A stretch of DNA of 25,981 nt, taken from the NCBI GenBank assembly GCA_002345825.1, contig DDWD01000040.1:1-25981 (forward strand), read 5' to 3'. Positions 1 to 8,815 of this stretch are shown piece after piece. A program made the translations under genes and the position numbers. This stretch comes from Bacteroidales bacterium UBA2295. Lineage in GTDB: Bacteria; Bacteroidota; Bacteroidia; Bacteroidales; Tenuifilaceae. Below the pieces are notes generated by a model that saw only the letters and a list, made by a program, of their open reading frames with translations, was not told the DNA's origin and ran no database searches. How positions within the stretch are numbered: the first letter of the stretch is position 1; each line of letters starts with the position of its first letter.

Positions 1-741
1 AGACGGGCTTCGGCTATCCTTAAGGTTGATCCAACAAAGTATGCTTTTCTGAAAAATACGGTAAGTGTAGTTATTGTTACTATCGGTATCGTGGTCGTAT
101 TTCAGCTTATCCCAGAGCTGCGAAAGTTAGGAATGCCCCTGTTTGCAAGCGCCGGTGTGCTAACGGCGGTTATAGGTTTTGCATCTCAACAAGCCCTTTC
201 AAACATTGTTGGAGGCGTGTTTATTGTTATGTTTAGGCCATTTAGGGTAGGCGATTTGATAAAGATTGGTACCCTACATACCGGAACAGTTGAGGATATT
301 ACACTACGTCATACTGTGATAAAAGATTTTGACAACAGACGCATTATTGTTCCCAATGCAATTATGAATAATGAGGTGGTTGAAAACTCAAACATTAACG
401 ACGAGCGGGTTTGTGTTCGGTTTGAGGTAGGCACAGCGTATTCTGCCGATACCGATAAAGCCTTAGATATTCTGCAAAAACTAGCAGAGCAGCATCCACT
501 TTGCATTGATGTAAGGACAAAAGACGATAAGGCCAATGGAAAACCCAAGGTGCGCGTAAATGTGGTTAACCTAACCGACTCGGCCGTTGTGCTTAGGGCT
601 TGGATTTGGGCCGCAGATCCTGATGATGGTTTTGCCGTTCGTTTTGATATGTACAAGGATATCAAAAAGCGTTTTCAGGAAGAGGGAGTTGAAATACCTT
701 TCCCTCAAAGTGTAGTGCACCTTCGGAATGAGAACAAATAG
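1..741 (+). CDS. MscS-family mechanosensitive ion channel, 5'-truncated by window edge
   Basis: The frame is open from base 1, so the start lies outside the window; 246 residues are visible. They open with a hydrophobic segment (VSVVIVTIGIVVVF). Next comes the family's pore-lining helix and start of the beta domain (GVLTAVIGFASQQALSNIVG, then FRPFRVGDLIKIG), followed by VPNA and a soluble C-terminal alpha/beta domain ending HLRNENK. Proteins of this family are inner-membrane channels that open under membrane tension and release solutes during osmotic downshock. The stop lies 13 bp before the preferred rsmA start, so the two genes are probably co-transcribed. The subtype (MscS or a longer MscK/YnaI-like form) cannot be set without the N-terminus. 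Confidence 0.93.
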   Translation, partial: RRASAILKVDPTKYAFLKNTVSVVIVTIGIVVVFQLIPELRKLGMPLFASAGVLTAVIGFASQQALSNIVGGVFIVMFRPFRVGDLIKIGTLHTGTVEDITLRHTVIKDFDNRRIIVPNAIMNNEVVENSNINDERVCVRFEVGTAYSADTDKALDILQKLAEQHPLCIDVRTKDDKANGKPKVRVNVVNLTDSAVVLRAWIWAADPDDGFAVRFDMYKDIKKRFQEEGVEIPFPQSVVHLRNENK

Positions 742-754
742 CTTAATTCAACTT

Positions 755-1546
755 ATGGAAAACACACATAGGGTAAGACCCAAAAAGCAGCTAGGACAGC
801 ACTTTTTAAACGATAAGGGTATTGCCCAACGAATTGTTGATAGCCTTACAGCAGATGATGCAGATGCCATACTGGAGATAGGGCCAGGTATGGGTGTTTT
901 AACCAATTTTTTGATTGATCGTTTTGGCTCAAAACTTTATGCTGCCGATGTGGACGCCGAATCTATTGAATACCTAAAACAATCTCTTCCTGCATTAGAT
1001 AAACGGTTGTTGCTTGCCGATTTTTTGAAATTTGATTTAAGCTCAATCACTACAGGGAAAATGGCCATCATAGGGAACTTTCCCTACAACATTTCTTCGC
1101 AGATATTTTTCAAGGTGCTAGAGCGTAGGGATACGGTTACCGAGGTGGTGGGGATGGTTCAGCGTGAGGTGGCACAGCGCATTTGCGAACCGCCGGGCTC
1201 TAAAACCTACGGTATTCTTAGCGTGCTGCTGCAGGCTTTTTTCGACATAAAATACCTTTTTACAGTAAGCGAAGGTGTTTTTACGCCACCGCCCAAAGTG
1301 AAATCGGCAGTGATAAGATTAACTCGAAACAGCACCCAAAGCCTTGATTGTGATGAGAAATTGTTTGTTCGGGTGGTAAAGGCAGGTTTTAACCAACGAC
1401 GAAAAACGCTGCGTAATTCCATAAAATCTGGATTTAATGGCTTTTCAGGGAGCCATCCCCTGTTCGACAAAAGGCCCGAGCAGCTGAGCGTTGATGAGTT
1501 CGTGGAGCTAACTAACTATATTGCTAGTAATCAACCTATGCCTTAG
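755..1546 (+). CDS. rsmA: 16S rRNA (adenine(1518)-N(6)/adenine(1519)-N(6))-dimethyltransferase RsmA (KsgA)
   Basis: The protein dimethylates two adjacent adenines in the 3' terminal helix of 16S rRNA using S-adenosylmethionine, late in small-subunit assembly. The N-terminal signature VRPKKQLGQHFL is present. The SAM-binding motif EIGPGMG is at residues 41-47, the catalytic NFPY (family NLPY) at about 108-111, and the C-terminal part ends in the helical domain (GFNQRRKTLRNS). I chose ATG 755 because family members begin only a few residues before the VRPKK motif; an ATG at 728, overlapping the channel gene by 14 bp, would add nine residues. The 3' end overlaps the convergent permease gene by 11 bp. 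Length (263 aa) is normal for the family. Confidence 0.96.
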   Translation: MENTHRVRPKKQLGQHFLNDKGIAQRIVDSLTADDADAILEIGPGMGVLTNFLIDRFGSKLYAADVDAESIEYLKQSLPALDKRLLLADFLKFDLSSITTGKMAIIGNFPYNISSQIFFKVLERRDTVTEVVGMVQREVAQRICEPPGSKTYGILSVLLQAFFDIKYLFTVSEGVFTPPPKVKSAVIRLTRNSTQSLDCDEKLFVRVVKAGFNQRRKTLRNSIKSGFNGFSGSHPLFDKRPEQLSVDEFVELTNYIASNQPMP

Positions 1547-2801
1547 TGTTAATGGCTTCAACAGGGCTTAGCCTTGAGGCTTTCCATGCAGGAGCATATC
1601 CAGAAACAACTCCAATTATCGCTGAGATCATTAATCCAAGAATGATGTTGTCCGCAGTCAGCGTAATGGTGAATTCAGTAAGGTTCGATACCAGTGTTGT
1701 TCCAATAAAGATGAATAGCAAACCAATGGCTCCACCCATTATTGATAGAAGCACCGACTCGTACAGAAACTGAACCAGAATAAAGCTGTTCTTTGCTCCA
1801 AGGGCTTTCTGTATTCCAATAATATTAGTGCGTTCTTTTACCGATACAAACATGATGTTTGCAATGCCAAATCCACCTACAAGAATAGAGAACCCACCAA
1901 TTATCCAGCCAGCCATATTTATCATCCCAAAAATGTTATCAATGCCATCCTTAAGGGTGCTCACCTGATTTAAGGCGAAGTCATCGTCCTCAATAGGTTT
2001 TAGCCTTCGGGATGAGCGAAGAATCCCGCGCAGCTCGTCGATTAGCTCATCTGTTGGTATTCCCAGTTTTGCCTTAACCATTATGGTAGGTCCAACACGT
2101 CGGAAATCGATTAGCGAACGAGCAAATCCAGCGGGGATTAATGCCGATTCATCATGGCTGTCGTCTCCAATGGCCGATTGACCTTCCTTCTTCAGAATAC
2201 CTATTACTTCAACATTATAACCACTAAGCTTTATGGTTTGCCCAATGGCATTCTTTCCAGCGAATAAATCTTCGGCTAGCTGAAAGCCAATAATTGCAAC
2301 CCTACGGCTATTGGTGAGGTCAATAGCCGAAAAATATCGTCCTTCCTGAATATCAAATGACCGTATCTCGTCGTAGCTTTCGGTAACGGCAATTACCGTT
2401 GTGCTGGGAGCCGAGTTCCTGTCGTATGTGATTAAGGTGTTGAATCCGACCATGAAGGAACTTGCAGCCGCAAGGGTGCTGCTCGATTTGATAATAGATA
2501 AATCGTCAAGTGAGGGTTGAGGCCTGTTCATGTATTTCCACCAAGGATATTCACCACCCATCGACCAGGGCCATTTTTGAACATACACTACATTGTCGCC
2601 CAACGATTCTAAGCTGTTGCGCACATTGCGCTCAAGAGAGTCGAGTATGGTGAATACTGAGATAATGGCAAATATTCCAATTGTAATCCCAAACAGCGAG
2701 AGGAATGTACGGGTCTTGTTCACAGTAATCGACTGGAAAGCAAAGGCCATGCTCTCACGTGTAAGCTTTATTAGTATAATCAGGGGCTTCAGGGGTTTCA
2801 T
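1536..2801 (-). CDS. ABC transporter permease, MacB/FtsX type
   Basis: A 421-residue membrane protein with the layout of MacB-type permeases. One N-terminal transmembrane helix lies at about residues 33-55 after the typical lead AFQSITVNKTRTFLSLFGI. A large periplasmic MacB_PCD-like domain follows (about 56-285), then an FtsX domain with three helices at about 290-410, containing GGFGIANIMFVSVKERTNIIG and ending YAPAWKASRLSPVEAI. These proteins do not form a classical pore. They relay ATP-driven motion across the membrane, usually to export or extract lipoproteins, peptides or antibiotics. No ATPase or membrane-fusion gene adjoins it here, so its partner and substrate are unknown. It stands alone between rsmA, which it overlaps by 11 bp tail to tail, and the divergent purH. 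Confidence 0.9.
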   Translation of the reverse strand: MKPLKPLIILIKLTRESMAFAFQSITVNKTRTFLSLFGITIGIFAIISVFTILDSLERNVRNSLESLGDNVVYVQKWPWSMGGEYPWWKYMNRPQPSLDDLSIIKSSSTLAAASSFMVGFNTLITYDRNSAPSTTVIAVTESYDEIRSFDIQEGRYFSAIDLTNSRRVAIIGFQLAEDLFAGKNAIGQTIKLSGYNVEVIGILKKEGQSAIGDDSHDESALIPAGFARSLIDFRRVGPTIMVKAKLGIPTDELIDELRGILRSSRRLKPIEDDDFALNQVSTLKDGIDNIFGMINMAGWIIGGFSILVGGFGIANIMFVSVKERTNIIGIQKALGAKNSFILVQFLYESVLLSIMGGAIGLLFIFIGTTLVSNLTEFTITLTADNIILGLMISAIIGVVSGYAPAWKASRLSPVEAINTKA

Positions 2802-2856
2802 AGCTTTTTATATCAATTCTGAAATTTTTTATATAGGGCGGTTTTATAACATTTGC

Positions 2857-2864
2857 CAAAGGTA
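2857..2864 (-). promoter_or_regulatory. candidate -7 element for the MacB-type permease
   Basis: Read on the minus strand the bases are TACCTTTG, an exact match to the Bacteroidota -7 consensus TAnnTTTG. They lie 55 bp upstream of the permease ATG. No clear TTTG sits 19-21 bp further upstream, so this is a weak call. Confidence 0.3.
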
Positions 2865-2881
2865 AAAAAAGCATGATTAAA

Positions 2882-2915
2882 AAAACGACATCATTTTGTT
2901 AATTTAAGTCGTTTT
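2882..2915. repeat. inverted repeat in the permease/purH divergent region
   Basis: AAAACGAC (2882-2889) is matched perfectly by GTCGTTTT (2908-2915) across an 18-nt spacer. It lies in the 217-bp gene-free divergent region between the permease and purH. It could be an operator or an AT-rich hairpin; nothing in the sequence decides between them. Confidence 0.4.
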
Positions 2916-3018
2916 ATGAGTGATAAATTCGATGCTTTTAGCCATTTTTGTAACCTAATAGGATTCTATTTGGTTATAATCCTTATTGTTTAGTTGTATA
3001 GAACTGAAATACAGTAAA

Positions 3019-4536
3019 ATGAGGCAAATTAGAACGGCGCTAATTTCAGTGTATCACAAAGAAGGTCTCGACGATCTTATTCATCAACTCAATAAATTTA
3101 ACGTTAAAATTTATTCCACAGGTGGAACGCTAAAATATATTGAAGACTGTGGGGTTGCGGCCGAAGCAGTTGAGAACCTTACGGGTTACCCCTCCGTTTT
3201 GGGTGGTAGGGTAAAAACTTTACACCCAAAAATATTTGGGGGGATTTTGGCCCGAAGAGCAAATGAGAATGATCTATTTCAGCTGCAAGAGTACGATATT
3301 CCAGAGATTGATCTTGTAGTGGTAGATTTATATCCGTTTGAGGATACTGTGGCAAGCGGTGCTTCCGATCAGGAAATAATTGAGAAGATTGATATTGGAG
3401 GAATATCCCTGATACGCGCAGCGGCCAAAAATTTTCGCGATGTGTTAATTGTTTCGTCTCGATCGCAATACCTTGAGGTGATTGATCTGCTGGATAATAA
3501 CAATGGGGCAGTATCGCTTGAGGAGCGCAAGCGATTTGCCATGCATGCATTCAATGTGTCGAGCCATTACGATTCGGCTATTTTTAGCTACTTTTGTTCT
3601 GGGCAAACACCCGAGGCATTCAAGCTAAGTGTTCCCCAAAGCAATTCGCTTCGATATGGCGAGAACCCGCATCAAAAAGGGGTGTTTTATGGCGATTTGA
3701 ACTCGGTGTTTACTCAGCTCCACGGTAAGGAGGTGTCATACAATAATCTTCTGGATATTGATGCTGCGCTTAACCTAATTGTTGAGTTTACCGATCCAAC
3801 CATCGCTATACTAAAACACAACAATGCATGTGGCTTAGCCTCTCGCGTAAATTTAACCCAGGCTTGGATTGATGCTCTGGCAGGCGATCCTGTTTCGGCT
3901 TTTGGTGGGGTAATAGTAAGCAACAGGCCAATAGATGAACAAACAGCAGAGGAGATGAATAAGCTGTTTTTCGAGGTTGTAATGGCTCCTTCGTTTTCAG
4001 AGGAAGCCCTACGTTTACTTAAATCAAAAAAGAACAGAATAATTCTTAAGGTGAATGATACTCGATCTTCTTCAACTCAGTTTCGAAGCCTAATCAACGG
4101 AGTACTCGTGCAGGACAAGGATACAAAGACCGAGCGAGCAGAAGATATGAAGCCTGTTACCCAGAATGAGCCAACGCAGCTTGAATACCAGGATATGATC
4201 TTTGCCAACAAAATAGTGAAGCATTCAAAGTCGAATGCCATTGTTTTGGCTAAAAATCAACAGCTCATCTCAAGCGGAGTTGGACAAACATCGAGGGTTG
4301 ATGCCTTAAAGCAAGCCATCGAAAAGGCCAAGAGTTTTGGTTTTGACCTGAAAGGTGCAGTAATGGCCTCCGATGCTTTTTTTCCCTTTGCCGACTCGGT
4401 GGAGATCGCATCGAAGGAGGGCATATCGGCTGTTGTGCAGCCCGGAGGCTCGGTACGCGATCAGGAGGTTATCGATTTTTGCAACCAAGCCAGTATGGCA
4501 ATGGTTTTCACCGGAACAAGACATTTTAAGCATTAA
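3019..4536 (+). CDS. purH: bifunctional AICAR formyltransferase / IMP cyclohydrolase PurH
   Basis: The protein catalyses the last two steps of de novo purine synthesis: formylation of AICAR by 10-formyl-tetrahydrofolate, then ring closure to IMP. The N-terminal MGS-like cyclohydrolase domain (about 1-190) has STGGT at 33-37 and GGRVKTLHPK at 62-71. The transformylase domain has LRYGENPHQ, KHNNACG with the catalytic pair K266-H267, GDPVSAFGG and the terminal SDAFFPFADSVE and GTRHFKH. The start is ATG 3019 (505 aa, normal length). An upstream in-frame TTG at 2986 would add eleven residues with no family match. It is the first gene of the block; mreB follows after 30 bp. Confidence 0.97.
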   Translation: MRQIRTALISVYHKEGLDDLIHQLNKFNVKIYSTGGTLKYIEDCGVAAEAVENLTGYPSVLGGRVKTLHPKIFGGILARRANENDLFQLQEYDIPEIDLVVVDLYPFEDTVASGASDQEIIEKIDIGGISLIRAAAKNFRDVLIVSSRSQYLEVIDLLDNNNGAVSLEERKRFAMHAFNVSSHYDSAIFSYFCSGQTPEAFKLSVPQSNSLRYGENPHQKGVFYGDLNSVFTQLHGKEVSYNNLLDIDAALNLIVEFTDPTIAILKHNNACGLASRVNLTQAWIDALAGDPVSAFGGVIVSNRPIDEQTAEEMNKLFFEVVMAPSFSEEALRLLKSKKNRIILKVNDTRSSSTQFRSLINGVLVQDKDTKTERAEDMKPVTQNEPTQLEYQDMIFANKIVKHSKSNAIVLAKNQQLISSGVGQTSRVDALKQAIEKAKSFGFDLKGAVMASDAFFPFADSVEIASKEGISAVVQPGGSVRDQEVIDFCNQASMAMVFTGTRHFKH

Positions 4537-4566
4537 GTTAGTAAATAACGTATATACATTTATCAA

Positions 4567-5589
4567 ATGGGACTATTTTCATTCTTCACACAGGAGCTAG
4601 CCATCGACCTTGGCACAGCCAATACCATCATTATCTACAACGATAAGATTGTGGTTGATGAGCCCTCAATTGTTGCTATAGATCACAGCACCGGTAAGCT
4701 TATTGCAATAGGAGAGAAGGCACGTCAGATGCACGGCAAAACGCACGAGAATATTCGTACCATTCGGCCATTGCGCGATGGAGTAATTGCCGATTTTAAC
4801 GCTGCTGAGCAAATGATCCGCGGTATGATCAAAATGATTAATACCAAGAATAAGCTCTTCACACCCTCGCTCCGTATGGTGGTGTGTATCCCCAGTGGAA
4901 GTACTGAGGTTGAGATACGGGCCGTACGCGACTCGGCAGAGCATGCGGGAGGTAGAGATGTGTATATGATTTATGAGCCTATGGCTGCCTCAATTGGAAT
5001 TGGGCTAGATGTTGAAGCCCCCACCGGTAGCATGGTGGTTGACATAGGGGGAGGAACTTCCGAAATAGCCGTTATTGCCCTTGGTGGAATTGTGTGCAAC
5101 AAGTCGGTGCGGATTGCTGGAGATGCTTTTACGGCAGATATTCAGGCCTACATGAGGCATCAACATAATATTAAAATTGGCGATAAAACTGCTGAGGATA
5201 TAAAGATTGCAGTGGGTTCGGCTTTGCCCGATTTGGAAAATCCACCTACTGATTACATTGTGCGTGGACCAAACCTTATGACCGCTCTACCCATCGAAAT
5301 TCCCATATCGTACCAAGAGATTGCCCACTGTCTCGATAAGTCAATATCAAAGGTTGAAACAGCTATACTAAGCGTATTGGAGCAAACCCCACCCGAACTT
5401 TACGCCGATATTGTACAAACTGGTATTTATTTGGCTGGCGGTGGTGCGCTGCTTAGGGGGCTCGATAAACGATTAACAGACAAGATAAATATTCCATTCC
5501 ATGTGGCTGAAGATCCGCTGCATGCTGTTGCACGTGGAACGGGAATAGCCCTTAAGAATGTGGATAAATTCCAGTTCTTGATGCGCTAA
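4567..5589 (+). CDS. mreB: rod shape-determining protein MreB
   Basis: Bacterial actin that forms membrane-bound filaments guiding lateral cell-wall synthesis. The 340 residues open with a short amphipathic lead (MGLFSFFTQ), then the phosphate-1 loop IDLGTANT. Phosphate-2 VVDIGGGTSEIAVI follows at mid-protein, and the adenosine-binding segment GIYLAGGGALLRGL lies near the C-terminus, as in all MreB/ParM/Hsp70-fold ATPases. mreC follows after 38 bp. Clustering with mreC, mreD, mrdA and rodA implies a complete elongasome and a rod-shaped cell. Confidence 0.97.
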   Translation: MGLFSFFTQELAIDLGTANTIIIYNDKIVVDEPSIVAIDHSTGKLIAIGEKARQMHGKTHENIRTIRPLRDGVIADFNAAEQMIRGMIKMINTKNKLFTPSLRMVVCIPSGSTEVEIRAVRDSAEHAGGRDVYMIYEPMAASIGIGLDVEAPTGSMVVDIGGGTSEIAVIALGGIVCNKSVRIAGDAFTADIQAYMRHQHNIKIGDKTAEDIKIAVGSALPDLENPPTDYIVRGPNLMTALPIEIPISYQEIAHCLDKSISKVETAILSVLEQTPPELYADIVQTGIYLAGGGALLRGLDKRLTDKINIPFHVAEDPLHAVARGTGIALKNVDKFQFLMR

Positions 5590-5627
5590 ACTATTGGCAA
5601 ATTTGAGGATTTAACAGCTCTAGAACT

Positions 5628-6455
5628 ATGAACAGCCTTCTTAGGTTTATTGTCAGATATCAATTTTTATTACTGTTCCTCGTTTTAGAAACGTTCTCGT
5701 TTTGGCTTTTAAGTGTCCACTCGTATTACCAAAGCACAAAGTTTGAGGATGCTAGTAGGGCAATCACAGGCTTTGCAAGTAGTCGTATCAACAGAACAAC
5801 AAACTACCTTAAGCTTGCAGAGCTGAATGAACAATTGGCTGAGGAGAATCTTGATCTGCGCAATCAGTTGGCTACGCTCGCCACTAAATATGAGGTGTTA
5901 AGGAATAAATTGGGCGATACAATTGTAGCACCCCACTATTCCTACACCCTAACTAGGGTTGTAAACAATACAGTAAATAAGCAGTACAATTATCTTACCC
6001 TTAATGTTGGTACTAATGATGGTGTTCAGCAAGAAATGGGGGTAATTACAAATCAAGGGGTGATAGGAATTGTGGCAGGTGTATCGCCCAATTACAGCAC
6101 CGTTATATCGTTGCTTAATGTAGATTTGAAAATATCTGCAAAACTCAAGCGTACCAACCATTTTGGATCGTTGTACTGGGATGGTAGAAACTACCGAGAG
6201 GTTTTACTTACTGATATTCCCCAGCACGTACCAATACATATTGGTGATACCGTGGTTACTAGTGGCTTTTCGTCTATTTTTCCCCCCAATATCGATATGG
6301 GAACAATAAGCGCAATAGAGGGGAAGGGAATGAACTTTCATAATATAAAGGTGAAACTTTTTGTTGATTTTAAGCAGCTGCATTCTGTGTGGGTAGTTAA
6401 TCCCAAGGATGAGGATGAGCGAATAGAGCTGGAGAATTCCACAAACTTACGATAG
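5628..6455 (+). CDS. mreC: rod shape-determining protein MreC
   Basis: Bitopic inner-membrane scaffold of the elongasome that links MreB filaments to PBP2 and stimulates it. The 275-residue protein has one transmembrane helix at about residues 10-30 (YQFLLLFLVLETFSFWLL). A coiled-coil region follows at about 58-95 (LAELNEQLAEENLDLRNQLA), then the beta-barrel domain with the typical GVQQEMGVITNQGVIGIV and GDTVVTSGFSSIFPP. Its stop is immediately followed, with no gap, by the mreD start codon, which suggests translational coupling. Confidence 0.95.
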   Translation: MNSLLRFIVRYQFLLLFLVLETFSFWLLSVHSYYQSTKFEDASRAITGFASSRINRTTNYLKLAELNEQLAEENLDLRNQLATLATKYEVLRNKLGDTIVAPHYSYTLTRVVNNTVNKQYNYLTLNVGTNDGVQQEMGVITNQGVIGIVAGVSPNYSTVISLLNVDLKISAKLKRTNHFGSLYWDGRNYREVLLTDIPQHVPIHIGDTVVTSGFSSIFPPNIDMGTISAIEGKGMNFHNIKVKLFVDFKQLHSVWVVNPKDEDERIELENSTNLR

Positions 6456-6962
6456 ATGGTTAAAGATGTTTTAAAATTTGTATTGCTGTTCGTCCTGCTG
6501 GTGTTGGCGCAAGTCTTTGTGTTCAACAATATTCAGCTGAGCGGTTACATTAATCCATACCTATACGTACTCTTCATCTTACTTTTACCCTATGAGATTC
6601 CGGGATGGGCCTTACTTGCTTTAGGTCTTGCTACTGGCCTTACCATCGACACGTTTATGAATACCTACGGAATGCATTCATCAGCAACACTTTTTATGGC
6701 ATTCCTAAGGCCCTATCTGCTCAATCTGCTGGCCGACAGAGAGGATGTGGACAAAAAGGGGAGCCCTTCGTTGGCCAACACTGGTTTGGTTTGGTTTCTG
6801 AAGTATACTGTTATCCTTGTGCTAGCGCATCACCTTCTACTTTTTTTTATAGAGTCGTTTTCCTTCACAACGTTTTTTGCAACTCTTTGGCGTGTAGTGC
6901 TAAGTTCAATAGTTACTTCAGTTTTCATAATCATTGGTATGTTCCTGTTCGATCGCAGGTAG
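6456..6962 (+). CDS. mreD: rod shape-determining protein MreD
   Basis: Small polytopic inner-membrane partner of MreC in the elongasome. The 168 residues are mostly hydrophobic, with about five or six predicted membrane segments. The MreD-like pattern PYLYVLFILLLPYEIPGW comes first, then a helix with GLTIDTF. Sequence conservation in this family is low, so the call rests on size, topology and position directly after mreC (zero spacing) and 20 bp before mrdA. Confidence 0.92.
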   Translation: MVKDVLKFVLLFVLLVLAQVFVFNNIQLSGYINPYLYVLFILLLPYEIPGWALLALGLATGLTIDTFMNTYGMHSSATLFMAFLRPYLLNLLADREDVDKKGSPSLANTGLVWFLKYTVILVLAHHLLLFFIESFSFTTFFATLWRVVLSSIVTSVFIIIGMFLFDRR

Positions 6963-6982
6963 TATTATAATTATTTATTGCT

Positions 6983-8815
6983 TTGCAAACAGTAAGTACA
7001 GACAAACGTTACGTAATAACCGGAATCATAATCGTGGTGTTTCTGGTTGTAGTGATTCGGTTATTCCACATTCAGGTTATTGATCGCTCGTATCGTATGT
7101 CGGCAAGTAATAACGTTTTGCGTTACATTACTCAGTACCCAGCCCGGGGGTTGATATACGATCGTAATGGCGAAATTCTAGTTCACAACCAAGCAGCCTA
7201 CGACCTGATGGTAGTGCCTATGCAGGTATCACCATTTGATACCACGGAGTTCTGCAGTATCATTGGCATATCTAAGCAACAGCTAAAAAATAGTTTGCGC
7301 GAAGCCCGTAGGCATTCATCATTTCGCCCGTCTCCACTAGTTAAGCAGCTATCTGCCCAAAACTACGCAGTGCTGCAAGAAAAATTATTTAAATATCCAG
7401 GCTTTTATGTTCAGCCTCGTACACTTAGGGCTTACCCCCGCGATGTAGCCGCTCACCTACTGGGTTATGTTGGGGAAGTTGATGATAGGATTATTAACAA
7501 TAATTCCTACTACAGTATGGGCGATTATATTGGGATTAGTGGGCTAGAGCGCGCTTACGAAGATGAACTCCGTGGAAAAAAGGGTGTTAGTGTATATCTT
7601 GTAGATGTACATAACAGAATAAAAGGATCATATGGCGAAGGTCGCTACGATACTGTAGCAGTGCTTGGTAGTAATATTAGAACAACCATTGATGTTAATC
7701 TACAGGAATACGGTGAGCAGTTGATGCAGAATAAAATTGGTGGTATTGTTGCCATAGAGCCATCAACTGGCGAGGTATTATCGATGATATCGAGTCCAAC
7801 CTACGATCCTGATCTTTTAGTAGGTAGACCCCGTACCACTAACTTCAGAATTCTCGAGAGAGATACCATAAAGCCACTTTTCAATAGAGCTCTTATGGCA
7901 ATGTATCCCCCAGGGTCTACTTTTAAGATTGTAAATGCGCTTATTGGGCTGCAGGAAGGAACTGTGTCGCCAAGAACTAAATATACCTGCGATGGAGGTT
8001 ACCATATTGGCAAAGGGGTAGGCTGTAGGCACCATATTTCACCAACTGACCTTATACAATCAATTCAGGTATCATGCAACACCTACTATTGCCACGTTTT
8101 TCGAAATATTATCGACAAGCCCAGCCTGGGCGGTGTTGAGCAAGGTTTTACTGTTTGGAAAAACCATGTAGAGTCGTTCGGGTTTGGTAAAAAGTTAAAT
8201 ATCGATCAGCCCAACGAATTGGCTGGAATAGTCCCCAGCGTTAGTTTTTACGATAGGTATTTCCGTAAAGGTGGGTGGAACTCCCTTACTATCCTATCGC
8301 TAGCAATTGGTCAGGGCGAATTGGGTACCACCCCATTGCAGATGGCCAATATGACAGCAGCCATAGCCAATAAAGGATTTTACTATACCCCCCATTTGGT
8401 TAAGGGAATTGGAGGTGAAAGTTTAAAAGAACCCAGATTCTCTATACCCAATTATACTACAATTGACTCGGTATGGTATAGCTATGTAATTGAAGGAATG
8501 GATATGGCCGTGAATGGCGGACCGGGGAGTACTGCTCGTGCAGCAGCAATATCAGGCATAACCGTGTGCGGAAAAACAGGAACATCTCAGAATCCGCACG
8601 GAAAGGATCACTCGGTATTTGTTGCCTTTGCACCCAAAGAAAACCCTCAGATAGCTATAGCCGTTTATGTTGAGAATGCTGGCTTTGGGTCCACCTGGGC
8701 GGCACCTATCGCCAGCTTGATAATAGAGAAATACCTAACTGGTGAAGTGAAACGAACCTGGCTTGAGCAACGAATGCTCAACGCCGTATTACTAGATAGA
8801 CGTGAGGAGGAATAG
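6983..8815 (+). CDS. mrdA: penicillin-binding protein 2 (peptidoglycan transpeptidase, elongasome)
   Basis: Class B PBP that cross-links new lateral-wall peptidoglycan made by RodA. A single transmembrane anchor lies at about residues 11-30. The pedestal/dimerisation domain follows (YPARGLIYDRNGEILVHN, then the GISGLERAYEDELRGKKG block). The transpeptidase domain carries all three active-site motifs: STFK (S312, K315), SCN (364-366) and KTG (531-533). The best start is an unusual TTG at 6983. An in-frame stop lies at 6968-6970, and the first internal ATG would remove the membrane anchor. The 3' end overlaps rodA by 14 bp. Beta-lactams of the mecillinam type act on this class. Confidence 0.96.
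   Translation: MQTVSTDKRYVITGIIIVVFLVVVIRLFHIQVIDRSYRMSASNNVLRYITQYPARGLIYDRNGEILVHNQAAYDLMVVPMQVSPFDTTEFCSIIGISKQQLKNSLREARRHSSFRPSPLVKQLSAQNYAVLQEKLFKYPGFYVQPRTLRAYPRDVAAHLLGYVGEVDDRIINNNSYYSMGDYIGISGLERAYEDELRGKKGVSVYLVDVHNRIKGSYGEGRYDTVAVLGSNIRTTIDVNLQEYGEQLMQNKIGGIVAIEPSTGEVLSMISSPTYDPDLLVGRPRTTNFRILERDTIKPLFNRALMAMYPPGSTFKIVNALIGLQEGTVSPRTKYTCDGGYHIGKGVGCRHHISPTDLIQSIQVSCNTYYCHVFRNIIDKPSLGGVEQGFTVWKNHVESFGFGKKLNIDQPNELAGIVPSVSFYDRYFRKGGWNSLTILSLAIGQGELGTTPLQMANMTAAIANKGFYYTPHLVKGIGGESLKEPRFSIPNYTTIDSVWYSYVIEGMDMAVNGGPGSTARAAAISGITVCGKTGTSQNPHGKDHSVFVAFAPKENPQIAIAVYVENAGFGSTWAAPIASLIIEKYLTGEVKRTWLEQRMLNAVLLDRREEE

Noticed and set aside
2986..3018. TTG start giving PurH eleven extra residues
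   Set aside because: PurH proteins begin just before the RTALISVYHK strand, and ATG 3019 fits exactly.
3179..3550. 123-codon minus-strand frame inside purH
   Set aside because: It is antisense to the conserved PurH cyclohydrolase domain and has no recognisable motif.
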